Shown: positions 38,341-46,055 of the stretch, in pieces
Layout of the letters: every line of letters starts with the position of its first letter
Numbering within the stretch: the stretch's first letter is position 1
Assembly (NCBI GenBank): GCA_040221095.1
Contig: JAVJVP010000017.1
Location: 262,380 to 326,379, forward strand
Reading direction: 5' to 3'
Length of the DNA: 64,000 nt
Origin: UBA1479 sp040221095
Lineage (GTDB): Bacteria; Pseudomonadota; Alphaproteobacteria; Rhodospirillales; Casp-alpha2
Notes under the pieces: generated by a model
Told to the model about the DNA's origin: nothing
Seen by the model: only the letters and a program-made list of their open reading frames with translations
Database searches by the model: none
Translations under genes and position numbers: made by a program

Positions 38341-38739
38341 ATGCCTGCCGATGATGCACGGTCTGTGAAGAAATCCGCGGGCGCGTTCCGCACGATCAGC
38401 GAAGTCGCCGACGAGCTCGACCTGCCGCAGCACGTGCTGCGGTTCTGGGAAACCAAATTCCCACAGATCAAGCCCATGAAGCGCGGCGGCGGCCGGCGCT
38501 ACTACCGGCCCGAGGACATCGTGCTTCTCGACCGCATCCGGCGCTGGCTGTACGAAGACGGCTATACCATCAAGGGCGTGCAGAAGCTGTTGAAGGACGG
38601 CGTCACCGACGACGACGGCGCGGGCCAGGACACGACCGCGGCGACGGCCTCGAAATCCGCCCCCACGGGCGACGGGCAGGCCGCGCAACTGGCCGCCGTG
38701 CTGGCCGAATTAAAGGATATCCGGGCCCTTCTCAACTGA
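38341..38739 (+). CDS. MerR-family transcriptional regulator
   Basis: The winged-helix DNA-binding domain is clear: FRTISEVADELDLPQHVLRFWETKF followed by RGGGRRYYRPEDIVLLDRIRRWLYEDGYTIKGVQKLL. No C-terminal effector domain is present, and no metal-binding Cys; the tail is a short Ala/Thr/Asp-rich stretch and a helix LAAVLAELKDIRALL. It belongs to the short MerR proteins found after ihfA in alphaproteobacteria. Its targets are unknown. The length is 132 aa. It is not obviously the regulator of the icmF palindrome, which would require testing. Confidence 0.88.
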   Translation: MPADDARSVKKSAGAFRTISEVADELDLPQHVLRFWETKFPQIKPMKRGGGRRYYRPEDIVLLDRIRRWLYEDGYTIKGVQKLLKDGVTDDDGAGQDTTAATASKSAPTGDGQAAQLAAVLAELKDIRALLN

Positions 38740-38783
38740 TCCGGCGGGCCTTCAGAAAAATCACCTGGACCCGGCCAGGGTTG

Positions 38784-38812
38784 TTGCCCCCACTGGGCGC
38801 AGCAAGTATAGT
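38784..38812 (+). promoter_or_regulatory. Candidate promoter of the tRNA-Pro gene
   Basis: TTGCCC (38784-38789) and TATAGT (38807-38812) are separated by 17 bases. Transcription would begin near 38819, leaving about 87 bases of 5' leader before the tRNA, normal for an RNase P substrate. Confidence 0.5.
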
Positions 38813-38905
38813 CCGGCCCGCACGTCACCGGGGTTTTTCCCCGATGCACCTGCCGGTGGCCGCGAGCCCTCCCAAGGCACATGATCGCGGCACCAACAAA
38901 GTAGT

Positions 38906-38982
38906 CGGAGCGTAGCGCAGCCTGGTAGCGCACCACACTGGGGGTGTGGGGGTCGTGGGTTCGAATCCCGCCGCTCCGACCA
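38906..38982 (+). tRNA. tRNA-Pro (anticodon GGG), CCA encoded
   Basis: The acceptor stem pairs CGGAGCG (38906-38912) with CGCTCCG (38972-38978), followed by discriminator A and encoded CCA (38980-38982). The anticodon stem CCACA/TGTGG encloses the loop CTGGGGG, giving anticodon GGG for codons CCC and CCU. The T arm contains GTTCGAATC. The length is 77 bases. Confidence 0.96.
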
Positions 38983-39083
38983 TTCTTTTCCCGATCACGA
39001 CAGGACGATTCCCACCGGACGGCAACCCGCCGGCGCACGGAGACATTTTCCGCGCCCAACGTTCGCTCATCCGCCGGAAGCGC

Positions 39084-39117
39084 AAAGAAAAAGGGCCGGA
39101 ACACGAAGTTCCGGCCC
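39084..39117 (-). terminator. Intrinsic terminator for minus-strand transcription from the ferredoxin gene
   Basis: Arms 39093-39102 and 39108-39117 form a perfect 10-base-pair stem with a five-base loop. The A-rich run at 39084-39092 on the plus strand becomes a T-run on the minus strand. It lies about 120 bases beyond the ferredoxin stop codon. On the plus strand it has no T-tract, so it does not terminate tRNA transcription in the same way. Confidence 0.8.
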
Positions 39118-39237
39118 GCAGTCTGTGCTCTTGAGGGAAGGGAGGATTCATTACAAATCCATCCAACACCCTGACTATGGCAGTTGGCTTGTGACCTTGC
39201 TGTGATTGCCATCACTATCTTTGGAAAAATTGCCCTC

Positions 39238-39603
39238 TCAGGTGCCGGGCGGCGGCAGGTCATTGATTTTATTGATTTCTTTTTTGAGACTCAGTTTCAA
39301 CTCCAGATCATCGAGAAACCCGCCGACGTCATCGGGGGCAAGTCCCAGATGAAAGGCGCCGCCGGGGGCGACGCGAACCGTGGGCCCGAAGTCGCAGCGC
39401 CCCATGCACACCGTCCGCTCGACCCGGATATCAAGACCGCGGGCGCGCACTTCCGCCTCGATGGCCTTGGCCAGGTCCTCGCTATTGCGCGCGGCACAGG
39501 ACGCTAGGTCCGAGCGCAGGCGGCGGTTGATACAGATCATGATGGTCCAGCCGCCGGCGGGAGGCGGCACGGGGGGAACGGGGGGAAGGTTATCGTGGGA
39601 CAT
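39238..39603 (-). CDS. Thioredoxin-like [2Fe-2S] ferredoxin-domain protein
   Basis: Four Cys are placed as in the thioredoxin-fold 2Fe-2S proteins related to NuoE: Cys in MICINRR, then 11 residues later in LASCAARN, and a C-x3-C pair in CMGRCDFGP. The segment TVRVAPGGAFHLGLAPDDVGGFLDDL completes the fold. ATG 39603 gives 121 aa with a Pro-rich N-terminus (PPVPPVPPPAGG); an internal ATG at 39540 begins right at the domain and is a real alternative. The electron partner is unknown. A terminator follows the gene. Confidence 0.78.
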   Translation of the reverse strand: MSHDNLPPVPPVPPPAGGWTIMICINRRLRSDLASCAARNSEDLAKAIEAEVRARGLDIRVERTVCMGRCDFGPTVRVAPGGAFHLGLAPDDVGGFLDDLELKLSLKKEINKINDLPPPGT

Positions 39604-39902
39604 GAATGATTGGGGCTGACCTGGAAAAGCGAGGGAAAATGGGGAGTGGCATGGAACCTGCACTTGGTCTCATTGGTAACCCGGCGGGTCGGAACTTTCT
39701 CCTCCTCCCCCCAAGCGCCGGCTCGCTGGGTTGCCGTCCCTCACCGAAAAAAATCATTGAAAAATCAAACAATTAAATCCTGGCGCAACGGCAGGGCACG
39801 GCGCATGCCCGCATTCCGGGGCTTCGCCGCCGCAAGGCGTTTCTCGCAGGACGCGTGGCGTTTTGCAAAACCCGGGCGAAATGCGACGGCCGCGCCCATC
39901 AA
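39604..39902. other. 299-base gap with AT-rich block and palindrome
   Basis: No gene fits here. The gap contains an AT-rich block (about 39749-39778) that may form the minus-strand promoter of the ferredoxin gene, and a perfect 12-base palindrome GTTTTGCAAAAC at 39860-39871. I recognise no RNA gene or riboswitch. Confidence 0.4.
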
Positions 39903-40193
39903 TCAGGCGTCGTCGTCCGTCAGCAGGCGCCGGCCCGCCTCGGTCAGCTTGCAGACCTGCCAATCGGGCTTGAGGGGATTGTTGAACCAGGGTTCGGCCC
40001 AGCCGTGCTCGATGCAGGCCTTGACCGTGCGGTCGCTGACCTTCTTGCCGACCTCATCGAACAGCGGCAGTTTGCCGCCGGCCTGATTGAGGCCGCGCAG
40101 CAGCCATTTACGCTGCAGCGCCGTCGGCTGCGCCCCCACGCCGGAGTCCTGCGCCGCGCGTCCATTGATCTCCGTCTGCCCTTGCGACATCAT
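39903..40193 (-). CDS. Small hypothetical protein, possible winged-helix fold
   Basis: The 96-residue product has an N-terminal polar stretch and then a helical part LQRKWLLRGLNQAGGKLPLFDEVGKKVSDRTVKACIEHGWAEP and a C-terminal WQVCKLTEAGRRLLTDD. The last segment (a strand followed by LTEAGRRLL) is common in winged-helix proteins, so DNA binding is possible but unproven. It has no membrane segment. ATG 40193 and 40190 are adjacent alternatives. It is divergent from cutA. I do not recognise a named family. Confidence 0.65.
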   Translation of the reverse strand: MMSQGQTEINGRAAQDSGVGAQPTALQRKWLLRGLNQAGGKLPLFDEVGKKVSDRTVKACIEHGWAEPWFNNPLKPDWQVCKLTEAGRRLLTDDDA

Positions 40194-40299
40194 GCCTCCC
40201 GCTCACTTGCCGTCGTGCCCCGTCCCCCGGGGTGCGTCTCCGACGATGGTAGTTGAGTTCCCGAGCCCCGCCAACCGATTAGGGCCGCAGGTAGCGTAC

Positions 40300-40617
40300 A
40301 TGACCGCCAAATTCATCTATATGACCGCCGCCGACATGGACGAGGCCGGGCGCATCGCGGAAACCCTGGTCGATGAACGCCTGATCGCCTGCGCCAACAT
40401 CCTGGGCGCCATGGAATCGGTCTATCGCTGGGACGGCAAGGTCACGCGCGGCAGCGAGGTGGCCGTGATCCTGAAGACGCGGAGCGAGTTGGTCGAGGCG
40501 GCGGTCGCCCGCGCGGCCGCGCTGCACAGCTACGATTGCCCGTGCCTGGTGGTGCTCGATCTGGCCGGCGGGCATGCGCCGTTCCTGGAATGGATATCGG
40601 CGGAAACGGGCGGGTAG
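40300..40617 (+). CDS. cutA: Divalent-cation tolerance protein CutA
   Basis: CutA forms a trimeric ferredoxin-like fold and was linked to copper tolerance; its true role is unclear. FIYMTAADMDEAGRIAETLVDERLIACANILG and SVYRWDGKVTRGSEVAVILKTR are diagnostic, followed by LHSYDCPCLVVLDLAGG. The length is 105 aa. ATG 40300 is the start; the open frame upstream lacks homology. It converges with the response-regulator gene, 22 bases away. Confidence 0.93.
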   Translation: MTAKFIYMTAADMDEAGRIAETLVDERLIACANILGAMESVYRWDGKVTRGSEVAVILKTRSELVEAAVARAAALHSYDCPCLVVLDLAGGHAPFLEWISAETGG

Positions 40618-40639
40618 GGGGCTTTGCCCCGCTGATCCC

Positions 40640-41572
40640 TTAAGTCTTGAGAATACCCGCGCCGATCTTCTCGACGATGATCTTGGCCGCCTCTTCCGAC
40701 GCGATGCCGCCCGCGAAGCCCATTTGAATGGCCTGGGACAGCGGGCGCAGCAACAGGGCGCGGCGCAGATCGACACTGCCGTCGCCCGTATCGCGCAACT
40801 GGCCGGCGACGCCGCTCAGGCTGCTGCACAGGCGGGCCACATGTTCATAGCGCGTGTTCTCAAGCTGATCCTGGGCGCGCATGGCTTCCGCCACCACGCG
40901 GGCCAGGGAATTGCGCAGGTCCCGGTCGAACTCGCCCTTTTCCAGGCGCGGCGCGATGCCGTTGATCAGCGACTTGATCTCGTCGCCAATGAACTGCAGG
41001 CGACAGCCCTTCACATCCTCCTCGGCGGCGGCGACGTCCATTTCCTTGTCGAGGAAGCCGATCTTCTCGCCCTTCAGCTTGCGGCTCAGGTGGTTGGGCG
41101 CCTCGATGGCCTTCGCACCCTCGTCCTGCACCCGCTTGGGGCCCATGTACTCCTCGGTCACCACAAAAGGGCGGCGCTTTTCCACCAGGCGGTTGATGCG
41201 CGCCATCAGGCCGACGGCGGAAACGGGTTTTGAGACCACGTCGTCGACGCCCATGTCGAGCGCCGCCTTGATCGCCTTGGGGTCCTCGTCCTCGACGACC
41301 ACCAGGATGATCGGCACGAAGGGATTGTGGCCGATCTTCCCCTGGCGGATCTTCTGCGTCACGGCGGCGAAATTGCCGTCCGGCAGGCGCAGTTCGCCGA
41401 CGATCAGGTCGGGATCGTTCTGGCCCAGAACGGCGACCACTTCCTTGCAGTCGTCGCCCAGGCGGATGTCGCGGCAGCCTTCGTTGAACAGGATGTGGCG
41501 GACGCCCTGACGGGCGCTGGCGTCACCGTCGACCAGAAACACCCCGACATTGCCAAAGTTCAATTTCGCCAT
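40640..41572 (-). CDS. Response-regulator receiver-domain protein with Glu at the phosphorylation site
   Basis: Residues 8-135 form a receiver domain (VGVFLVDGDASARQGVRHIL and the C-terminal VDDVVSKPVSAVGLMARI with Lys115). The position that should be the phosphorylated Asp is Glu60 in DLIVGELRLPD (codon GAA), and the usual acidic pair near residues 15-17 is D-G-D. The C-terminal 175 residues are mostly helical, with no DNA-binding or enzymatic domain that I recognise. The protein may be locked in an active-like state or act as a binding scaffold. The length is 310 aa. No histidine-kinase gene is adjacent. Confidence 0.83.
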   Translation of the reverse strand: MAKLNFGNVGVFLVDGDASARQGVRHILFNEGCRDIRLGDDCKEVVAVLGQNDPDLIVGELRLPDGNFAAVTQKIRQGKIGHNPFVPIILVVVEDEDPKAIKAALDMGVDDVVSKPVSAVGLMARINRLVEKRRPFVVTEEYMGPKRVQDEGAKAIEAPNHLSRKLKGEKIGFLDKEMDVAAAEEDVKGCRLQFIGDEIKSLINGIAPRLEKGEFDRDLRNSLARVVAEAMRAQDQLENTRYEHVARLCSSLSGVAGQLRDTGDGSVDLRRALLLRPLSQAIQMGFAGGIASEEAAKIIVEKIGAGILKT

Positions 41573-41685
41573 GGTTCAGACGGTTCCCCGGTCTTTTGTT
41601 TCAGCGCGTCCCCACGCCGACTGGCCGGGAATATAGAACGATCGTCAGGCCTCTGTGAACCGGCGTTCACACGAAGATGGGCAGG

Positions 41686-42858
41686 TCACGCCGGCCCCGC
41701 CCCCCGGTAACGCACCGTCGCCACGGCCTGGGCGGCGATGCCTTCGCCCCGGCCCGTGAAGCCGAGGCGCTCCGTGGTTGTCGCCTTGACGTTGACCCGC
41801 TCCCCGTCGATGCCGAGGATGTCCGCGACCCGCGCCGCCATGGCGGCGCGGTGGGGCCCGACCTTGGGCGCCTCGCAGATGACCGTGACGTCGACGTTGA
41901 CGATCGCCGCCCCCCGGTCGCGGACCATGCCGGCGGCATGGGCCAGGAAGATGTGGGATTCCGCCCCCCGCCATTGCGGGTCCGTCGGCGGGAAATGCTG
42001 GCCGATGTCGCCCTCGCCGATGGCGCCCAGAATGGCGTCGGTCAAGGCATGCAGGCCGACGTCGGCGTCGGAATGGCCCTTGAGCTTGCGGTCGAAGGGC
42101 ACGTCGACGCCGCACAGGCGCACGGCGTCGCCCGGTTCGAACTGGTGGACGTCGAAACCGAAGCCGGTCCGCGTCTCGCCGCCGCTCAGCATGTCTTCGG
42201 CGCGCATCAGGTCACCCTCCGTCGTGATCTTGAAATTGTCGTCGTCGCCCGCGACCAGGGCGACCGCAAGGCCCGCGGCCTCGGCCACGGCGGCATCATC
42301 GGTCAGGGTCCGGCCCTTGGCCGCGGCGTGGGCCGCCAGGATGTCGGCGAAACGGAAGCCCTGGGGCGTCTGCACCCGGTACAGCCCCACGCGGTCCACG
42401 GTCTCCACCACCCGGCCGTCCGCGCCGCGCTTCAGGGTATCGGCCACGGCCAGGGCGGGAACCGCCCCCGGCGCGCTGTCCAGCGCGGCGATGACGTCGG
42501 AAATCACGCGGGCCGATACGAAAGGCCGGGCCGCGTCATGGATCAGCACGAGATCCGGCGCACCACCCGGGGCCAGACCGGCCGCAAATTCCAGGCCGTT
42601 GCGCACGGAATCCTGCCGCTCGGCACCGCCCGCCGTATGGCCGGCGATGTCCAGACCCTGGGCGGCGGCTTCGAACAGGTCGCGGTCGTCGGGATGGATC
42701 ACGCCGATCACCCGGGTCACGGCGGGATGGGCCGCGAAGGCGCGCAATGCGTGGCGCAGAACCGGCATGCCCGCCAGATCGCGGTATTGCTTGGGCAGGG
42801 GGCCGCCGAAACGGTGGCCGCGGCCCGCGCCGACGATGATGGCCGTGCAATTCGCCAT
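41686..42858 (-). CDS. ispDF: Bifunctional 2-C-methyl-D-erythritol 4-phosphate cytidylyltransferase / MEcPP synthase IspDF
   Basis: This fusion makes two steps of the MEP isoprenoid pathway. The IspD half (residues 1-225) has the nucleotide loop VGAGRGHRFGGPLPKQYR, LIHDAARPFV and TPQGFRF. The IspF half starts near residue 228 with RTGFGFDVHQFEPG, where Asp and His bind the metal, then GHSDADVGLHALTDAILGA and KATTTERLGFTGRGEGI. The length is 390 aa. I start at ATG 42858; an upstream TTG at 42882 has no ribosome-binding site. IspDF fusions next to dusB/ntrBC are common in alphaproteobacteria. Confidence 0.95.
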   Translation of the reverse strand: MANCTAIIVGAGRGHRFGGPLPKQYRDLAGMPVLRHALRAFAAHPAVTRVIGVIHPDDRDLFEAAAQGLDIAGHTAGGAERQDSVRNGLEFAAGLAPGGAPDLVLIHDAARPFVSARVISDVIAALDSAPGAVPALAVADTLKRGADGRVVETVDRVGLYRVQTPQGFRFADILAAHAAAKGRTLTDDAAVAEAAGLAVALVAGDDDNFKITTEGDLMRAEDMLSGGETRTGFGFDVHQFEPGDAVRLCGVDVPFDRKLKGHSDADVGLHALTDAILGAIGEGDIGQHFPPTDPQWRGAESHIFLAHAAGMVRDRGAAIVNVDVTVICEAPKVGPHRAAMAARVADILGIDGERVNVKATTTERLGFTGRGEGIAAQAVATVRYRGAGPA

Positions 42859-43039
42859 GGGTTCCAGTGCCGCCTTGTCCAACGCAGGGAGGGAAGCGAG
42901 ATCAGGCGCGCAACATACTGAACAACCGGGGATTTTGCCAATAGGCCATGTCGCCGGGCCGCATTGCGCAGGCGGCTCTTGTCAAACCGGGTCGGGAGGG
43001 CGATGTTCTAGCCGCCCGTAGTGAAAAGAGACTGAAGAG

Positions 43040-43855
43040 ATGGCCGCCGACACCGTTCTCAATATCGCCGCCCTGATCGCGCTTTTACCGGCGCTGCTCG
43101 CCGCCTGGAAAGGCGATTCCGGACAGCCCGGGCCGCGGTTCTGGATGCTGCTGGCCGTGGCCGTGGCGGGCCCCGTGGCCTGGACCGTGGCCGCCGCCAC
43201 GGCAATCGCCGACTGGCGCACGGATTTGTCGTTCGCCCTGTGGGTATCGGTCAGCGCCAGCATGGCCGTGTTCGCCGCCGCCGCCGTGTTCCACCGCGAC
43301 GTCGCGCGCCTGTCGCCCTTGTTTCTGGCGCTGATGACGGTCCTCGCCGTGCTCGCCATGCTCAGCCACGGCGCCACCCATGCGGCGCCCATGACCATGG
43401 CGCCGGGGGACGGCGGTTGGCTGTGGGTTCATATCGGCGTGTCCATCGCGACCTATGCGCTGCTGACCGTGGCCGCCGCGGCCTCTCTCGCGGCCCTGCT
43501 GCAGGAACGCGCGCTGAAGCGCAAGACCCCCCTGAAGCGGCCTCAGGGCCTGCCGTCGGTATTGGATTGCGAGGGCGTTGTTCTGCGCTTCCTGTGGCTG
43601 TCGGCGGCGGTTCTGGCCCTCGGCATGGCGACGGGAACGGCCATCAATCTGACCCACGGCGTGCCGGTCCTGCACCTGGATCACAAGACCATATTCGCGC
43701 TCGCCGCCTTCGCCGTGATCTGCGCCTTGTTGTATGCGCATCAGAAAACCGGCGCCCGCGGCCGTCAGGTCGCCCGGCTGGTTTTGCTGGCCTATCTGTT
43801 CGTGACCCTGGCCTATCCGGGGGTCAAGTTCGTGACCGGCGTGCTGCTGGCATAA
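43040..43855 (+). CDS. Cytochrome c assembly (CcsA/YpjD-like) inner-membrane protein
   Basis: About eight hydrophobic segments are visible. WVHIGVSIATYALLTVAAAASLAALLQERALKRK, then VLRFLWLSAAVLALGMATGTAINL and DHKTIFALAAFAVICALL, ending in LAYPGVKFVTGVLLA, match the YpjD branch of the CcsA/CcmC heme-handling family. The conserved His residues near 131 and 214 would lie at the membrane face and could bind heme. The length is 271 aa. It is divergent from ispDF and precedes dusB by 83 bases. The precise role is uncertain; a part in cytochrome maturation is an inference from the family. Confidence 0.83.
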   Translation: MAADTVLNIAALIALLPALLAAWKGDSGQPGPRFWMLLAVAVAGPVAWTVAAATAIADWRTDLSFALWVSVSASMAVFAAAAVFHRDVARLSPLFLALMTVLAVLAMLSHGATHAAPMTMAPGDGGWLWVHIGVSIATYALLTVAAAASLAALLQERALKRKTPLKRPQGLPSVLDCEGVVLRFLWLSAAVLALGMATGTAINLTHGVPVLHLDHKTIFALAAFAVICALLYAHQKTGARGRQVARLVLLAYLFVTLAYPGVKFVTGVLLA

Positions 43856-43883
43856 ATTTTATGCGTCATCTCCCCGCATTTTG

Positions 43884-43912
43884 TTGAATTCTTGCCGTTT
43901 CTGCCCAATAAA
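43884..43912 (+). promoter_or_regulatory. Candidate promoter of the dusB-ntr operon
   Basis: TTGAAT (43884-43889) and AATAAA (43907-43912) are 17 bases apart. The predicted start near 43919 lies 20 bases before the dusB ATG. Confidence 0.35.
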
Positions 43913-43938
43913 TGGGCACGCAAAATGGGATACCCAAC

Positions 43939-44925
43939 ATGTCACTGAAGATTGGTGGGGTCGAGATTTCCGCCCCCGTGGTTCTGGCGCCCATGTCCGG
44001 CGTCACCGACATGCCGTTCCGCCGCCTGGTGAAAAGCTGCGGCGTCGGTCTGGTCGTGTCGGAAATGATCGCCAGCCGGGCGATGATCCACGCCGCCAAG
44101 AAGACCATGAAGATGGCCACGCATTGCGCCGAGGAACACCCCATGTCGGTGCAACTGGCCGGCTGCGAGCCCGAGGTCGTGGCCGAGGCCGCGCGCCTGA
44201 ACGAACAGCGTGGCGCCGCGCTGATCGACATCAACATGGGCTGCCCAGTGAAAAAGGTCGTCAACGGCGACGCCGGCTCGGCCCTGATGCGCGATGTCGA
44301 ACACGCGACCAAGATTCTCGACGCCGTGGTCAAGGCCGTGTCCATCCCCGTGACCCTGAAAATGCGCATGGGCTGGGACCATGACAGCCTGAACGCCCCG
44401 ATCCTCGCCCGCGCGGCCCAGGACGTGGGCGTCAGGGCCATCGCCGTGCACGGCCGCACGCGCTGCCAGTTCTACAAGGGCAGCGCCGACTGGAAATTCA
44501 TCCAGAACGTCAAGAATGCAGTCGATGTCCCTGTTTTTGCAAACGGAGATATCCTGACGATTGACGACGCCAAGCGCTGCATGGAGGAATCCGGGGCCGA
44601 CGGCCTGCTGATCGGGCGCGGCACCTACGGCCGGCCCTGGTTCCCGGCCCAGGTCATTCATTTTCTGAAGACCGGCGAGCGCCTGGCCGATCCCTCGATC
44701 GACGCCCAATACGCCATGTTGCGCCGCCATTACGAGGACATCCTCAGCCATTACGGCGTCCACGCGGGCGTCAAGATCGCGCGCAAGCATATCGGCTGGT
44801 ATTCCAAGGGCCTGCCCGGATCGGCGGAATTCCGCGCCGACATCATGGGCCAGGAAGACCCGGAGGTCGTGCGCCACAAACTGGCCGCGTTCTATGAACC
44901 GCAGATGGAAAGGGCCGCGGCGTGA
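43939..44925 (+). CDS. dusB: tRNA-dihydrouridine synthase DusB
   Basis: DusB (NifR3) reduces uridines in the tRNA D-loop using FMN and NADPH. The TIM barrel contains APVVLAPMSGVTDMPFRR, the catalytic Cys102 in NMGCPVKKVV and the FMN/tRNA segment AIAVHGRTRCQFYKG; GRGTYGRPWF follows. ATG 43939 is chosen because GGGAT lies seven bases upstream; ATG 43912 lacks such a site and would overlap the predicted -10 element. The length is 328 aa. It heads the ntr operon, as nifR3 does in other alphaproteobacteria; its stop overlaps the ntrB start by one base. Confidence 0.95.
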   Translation: MSLKIGGVEISAPVVLAPMSGVTDMPFRRLVKSCGVGLVVSEMIASRAMIHAAKKTMKMATHCAEEHPMSVQLAGCEPEVVAEAARLNEQRGAALIDINMGCPVKKVVNGDAGSALMRDVEHATKILDAVVKAVSIPVTLKMRMGWDHDSLNAPILARAAQDVGVRAIAVHGRTRCQFYKGSADWKFIQNVKNAVDVPVFANGDILTIDDAKRCMEESGADGLLIGRGTYGRPWFPAQVIHFLKTGERLADPSIDAQYAMLRRHYEDILSHYGVHAGVKIARKHIGWYSKGLPGSAEFRADIMGQEDPEVVRHKLAAFYEPQMERAAA

Positions 44926-46055
44926 TGGAAACCACCGTCACCCGGGTTCGCGCCGGCGGACGCGCCCATTCGCCGGCGGATTCCGCGACCATCCTGGACT
45001 TGCTGCCGGCCCCGGTGGTGACCCTCGACGCCGAGGACCGCATCACCATGGTCAACGCGGCGGCGGAGAATTTCTTCAGCGCCAGCGCATCCTATCTGAT
45101 CAACCGGCCGCTTTCCAATTTCGTGCCACCCGATTCACCGCTGCACGGGCTGATCTCCCAGGTCCGCCGGGCCAATGCCCAGGTTTCGGAGCACGAACTG
45201 TCCATCGAAAGCCCACGCGTCGGCCGCCATTTCCTCAGCGTGCAGGCGACGCCGCTGCCGGATTCGCCGGGCTTTATCGTGCTGATGATGTTCGACCGCG
45301 GCATCAAGGAAATGATCGACCGCCAGATGACCCATCGGGGCGCGGCGCGCTCCATCACCTCCATGGCCGCCGTGCTGGCCCATGAGGTGCGCAATCCGTT
45401 GTCCGGCATCCGGGGGGCGGCGCAGCTTCTGGAACAGAACGCGTCCGACGACGACCGGCCGCTCGCCGAGTTGATCCGCCAGGAAGCGGACCGCATTTCG
45501 ACCCTGATCGGGCGCATGGAAATCTTCACCGATTACGGCCCGTTCGAGCGCAAACCCGTGAACATCCACAAGGTCCTGGACCGGGTGCAGCGCCTGGCGG
45601 AAACCGGGTTCGGCGCCAACATCCGCTTCCGCGCCGATTTCGACCCGTCGTTGCCGCCGGTGCCGGGCGATCACGACCAGTTGGTGCAGATCTTCCTCAA
45701 CCTGGTCAAGAATGCCTGCGACGCCTGTCCCGAGGTCGGCGGCGAGATCAACCTGCGCACCGCCTACCAGCACGGCGTGCGCTTCGCGCTGTCCGGCCGC
45801 AAGGAGAAAGTCGCCCTGCCTTTGAAAGTTTCCATCATCGACAACGGTCCCGGCATTCCCGAGGACCTGACCTCCAACCTGTTCGATCCCTTCGTGACGT
45901 CGAAACCGAACGGCACCGGCCTGGGGCTCGCCCTGGTCGCCAAGCTGGTCGGCGATCACGGCGGCGTGGTCGAATGCGAAAGCCGCCCGGGACGGACCGA
46001 ATTCCGCGTCATGCTGCCGTTCTACGAGGGCCATGAGCCGGGAGACATGAAATGA
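44925..46055 (+). CDS. ntrB: Nitrogen-regulation sensor histidine kinase NtrB (GlnL)
   Basis: NtrB phosphorylates NtrC when nitrogen is limiting and is controlled by the PII protein. A PAS domain (about residues 22-125) starts ILDLLPAPVVTLDAEDRITMVN. The H-box is AAVLAHEVRNPLSGIRGAAQ with His153; the ATPase part has NLVKNACDA, DNGPGIPED and GTGLGLALV. It has no membrane segment. The start is ATG 44925, with GTG 44922 just upstream. The stop overlaps ntrC (ATGA). The length is 376 aa. Confidence 0.95.
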   Translation: METTVTRVRAGGRAHSPADSATILDLLPAPVVTLDAEDRITMVNAAAENFFSASASYLINRPLSNFVPPDSPLHGLISQVRRANAQVSEHELSIESPRVGRHFLSVQATPLPDSPGFIVLMMFDRGIKEMIDRQMTHRGAARSITSMAAVLAHEVRNPLSGIRGAAQLLEQNASDDDRPLAELIRQEADRISTLIGRMEIFTDYGPFERKPVNIHKVLDRVQRLAETGFGANIRFRADFDPSLPPVPGDHDQLVQIFLNLVKNACDACPEVGGEINLRTAYQHGVRFALSGRKEKVALPLKVSIIDNGPGIPEDLTSNLFDPFVTSKPNGTGLGLALVAKLVGDHGGVVECESRPGRTEFRVMLPFYEGHEPGDMK

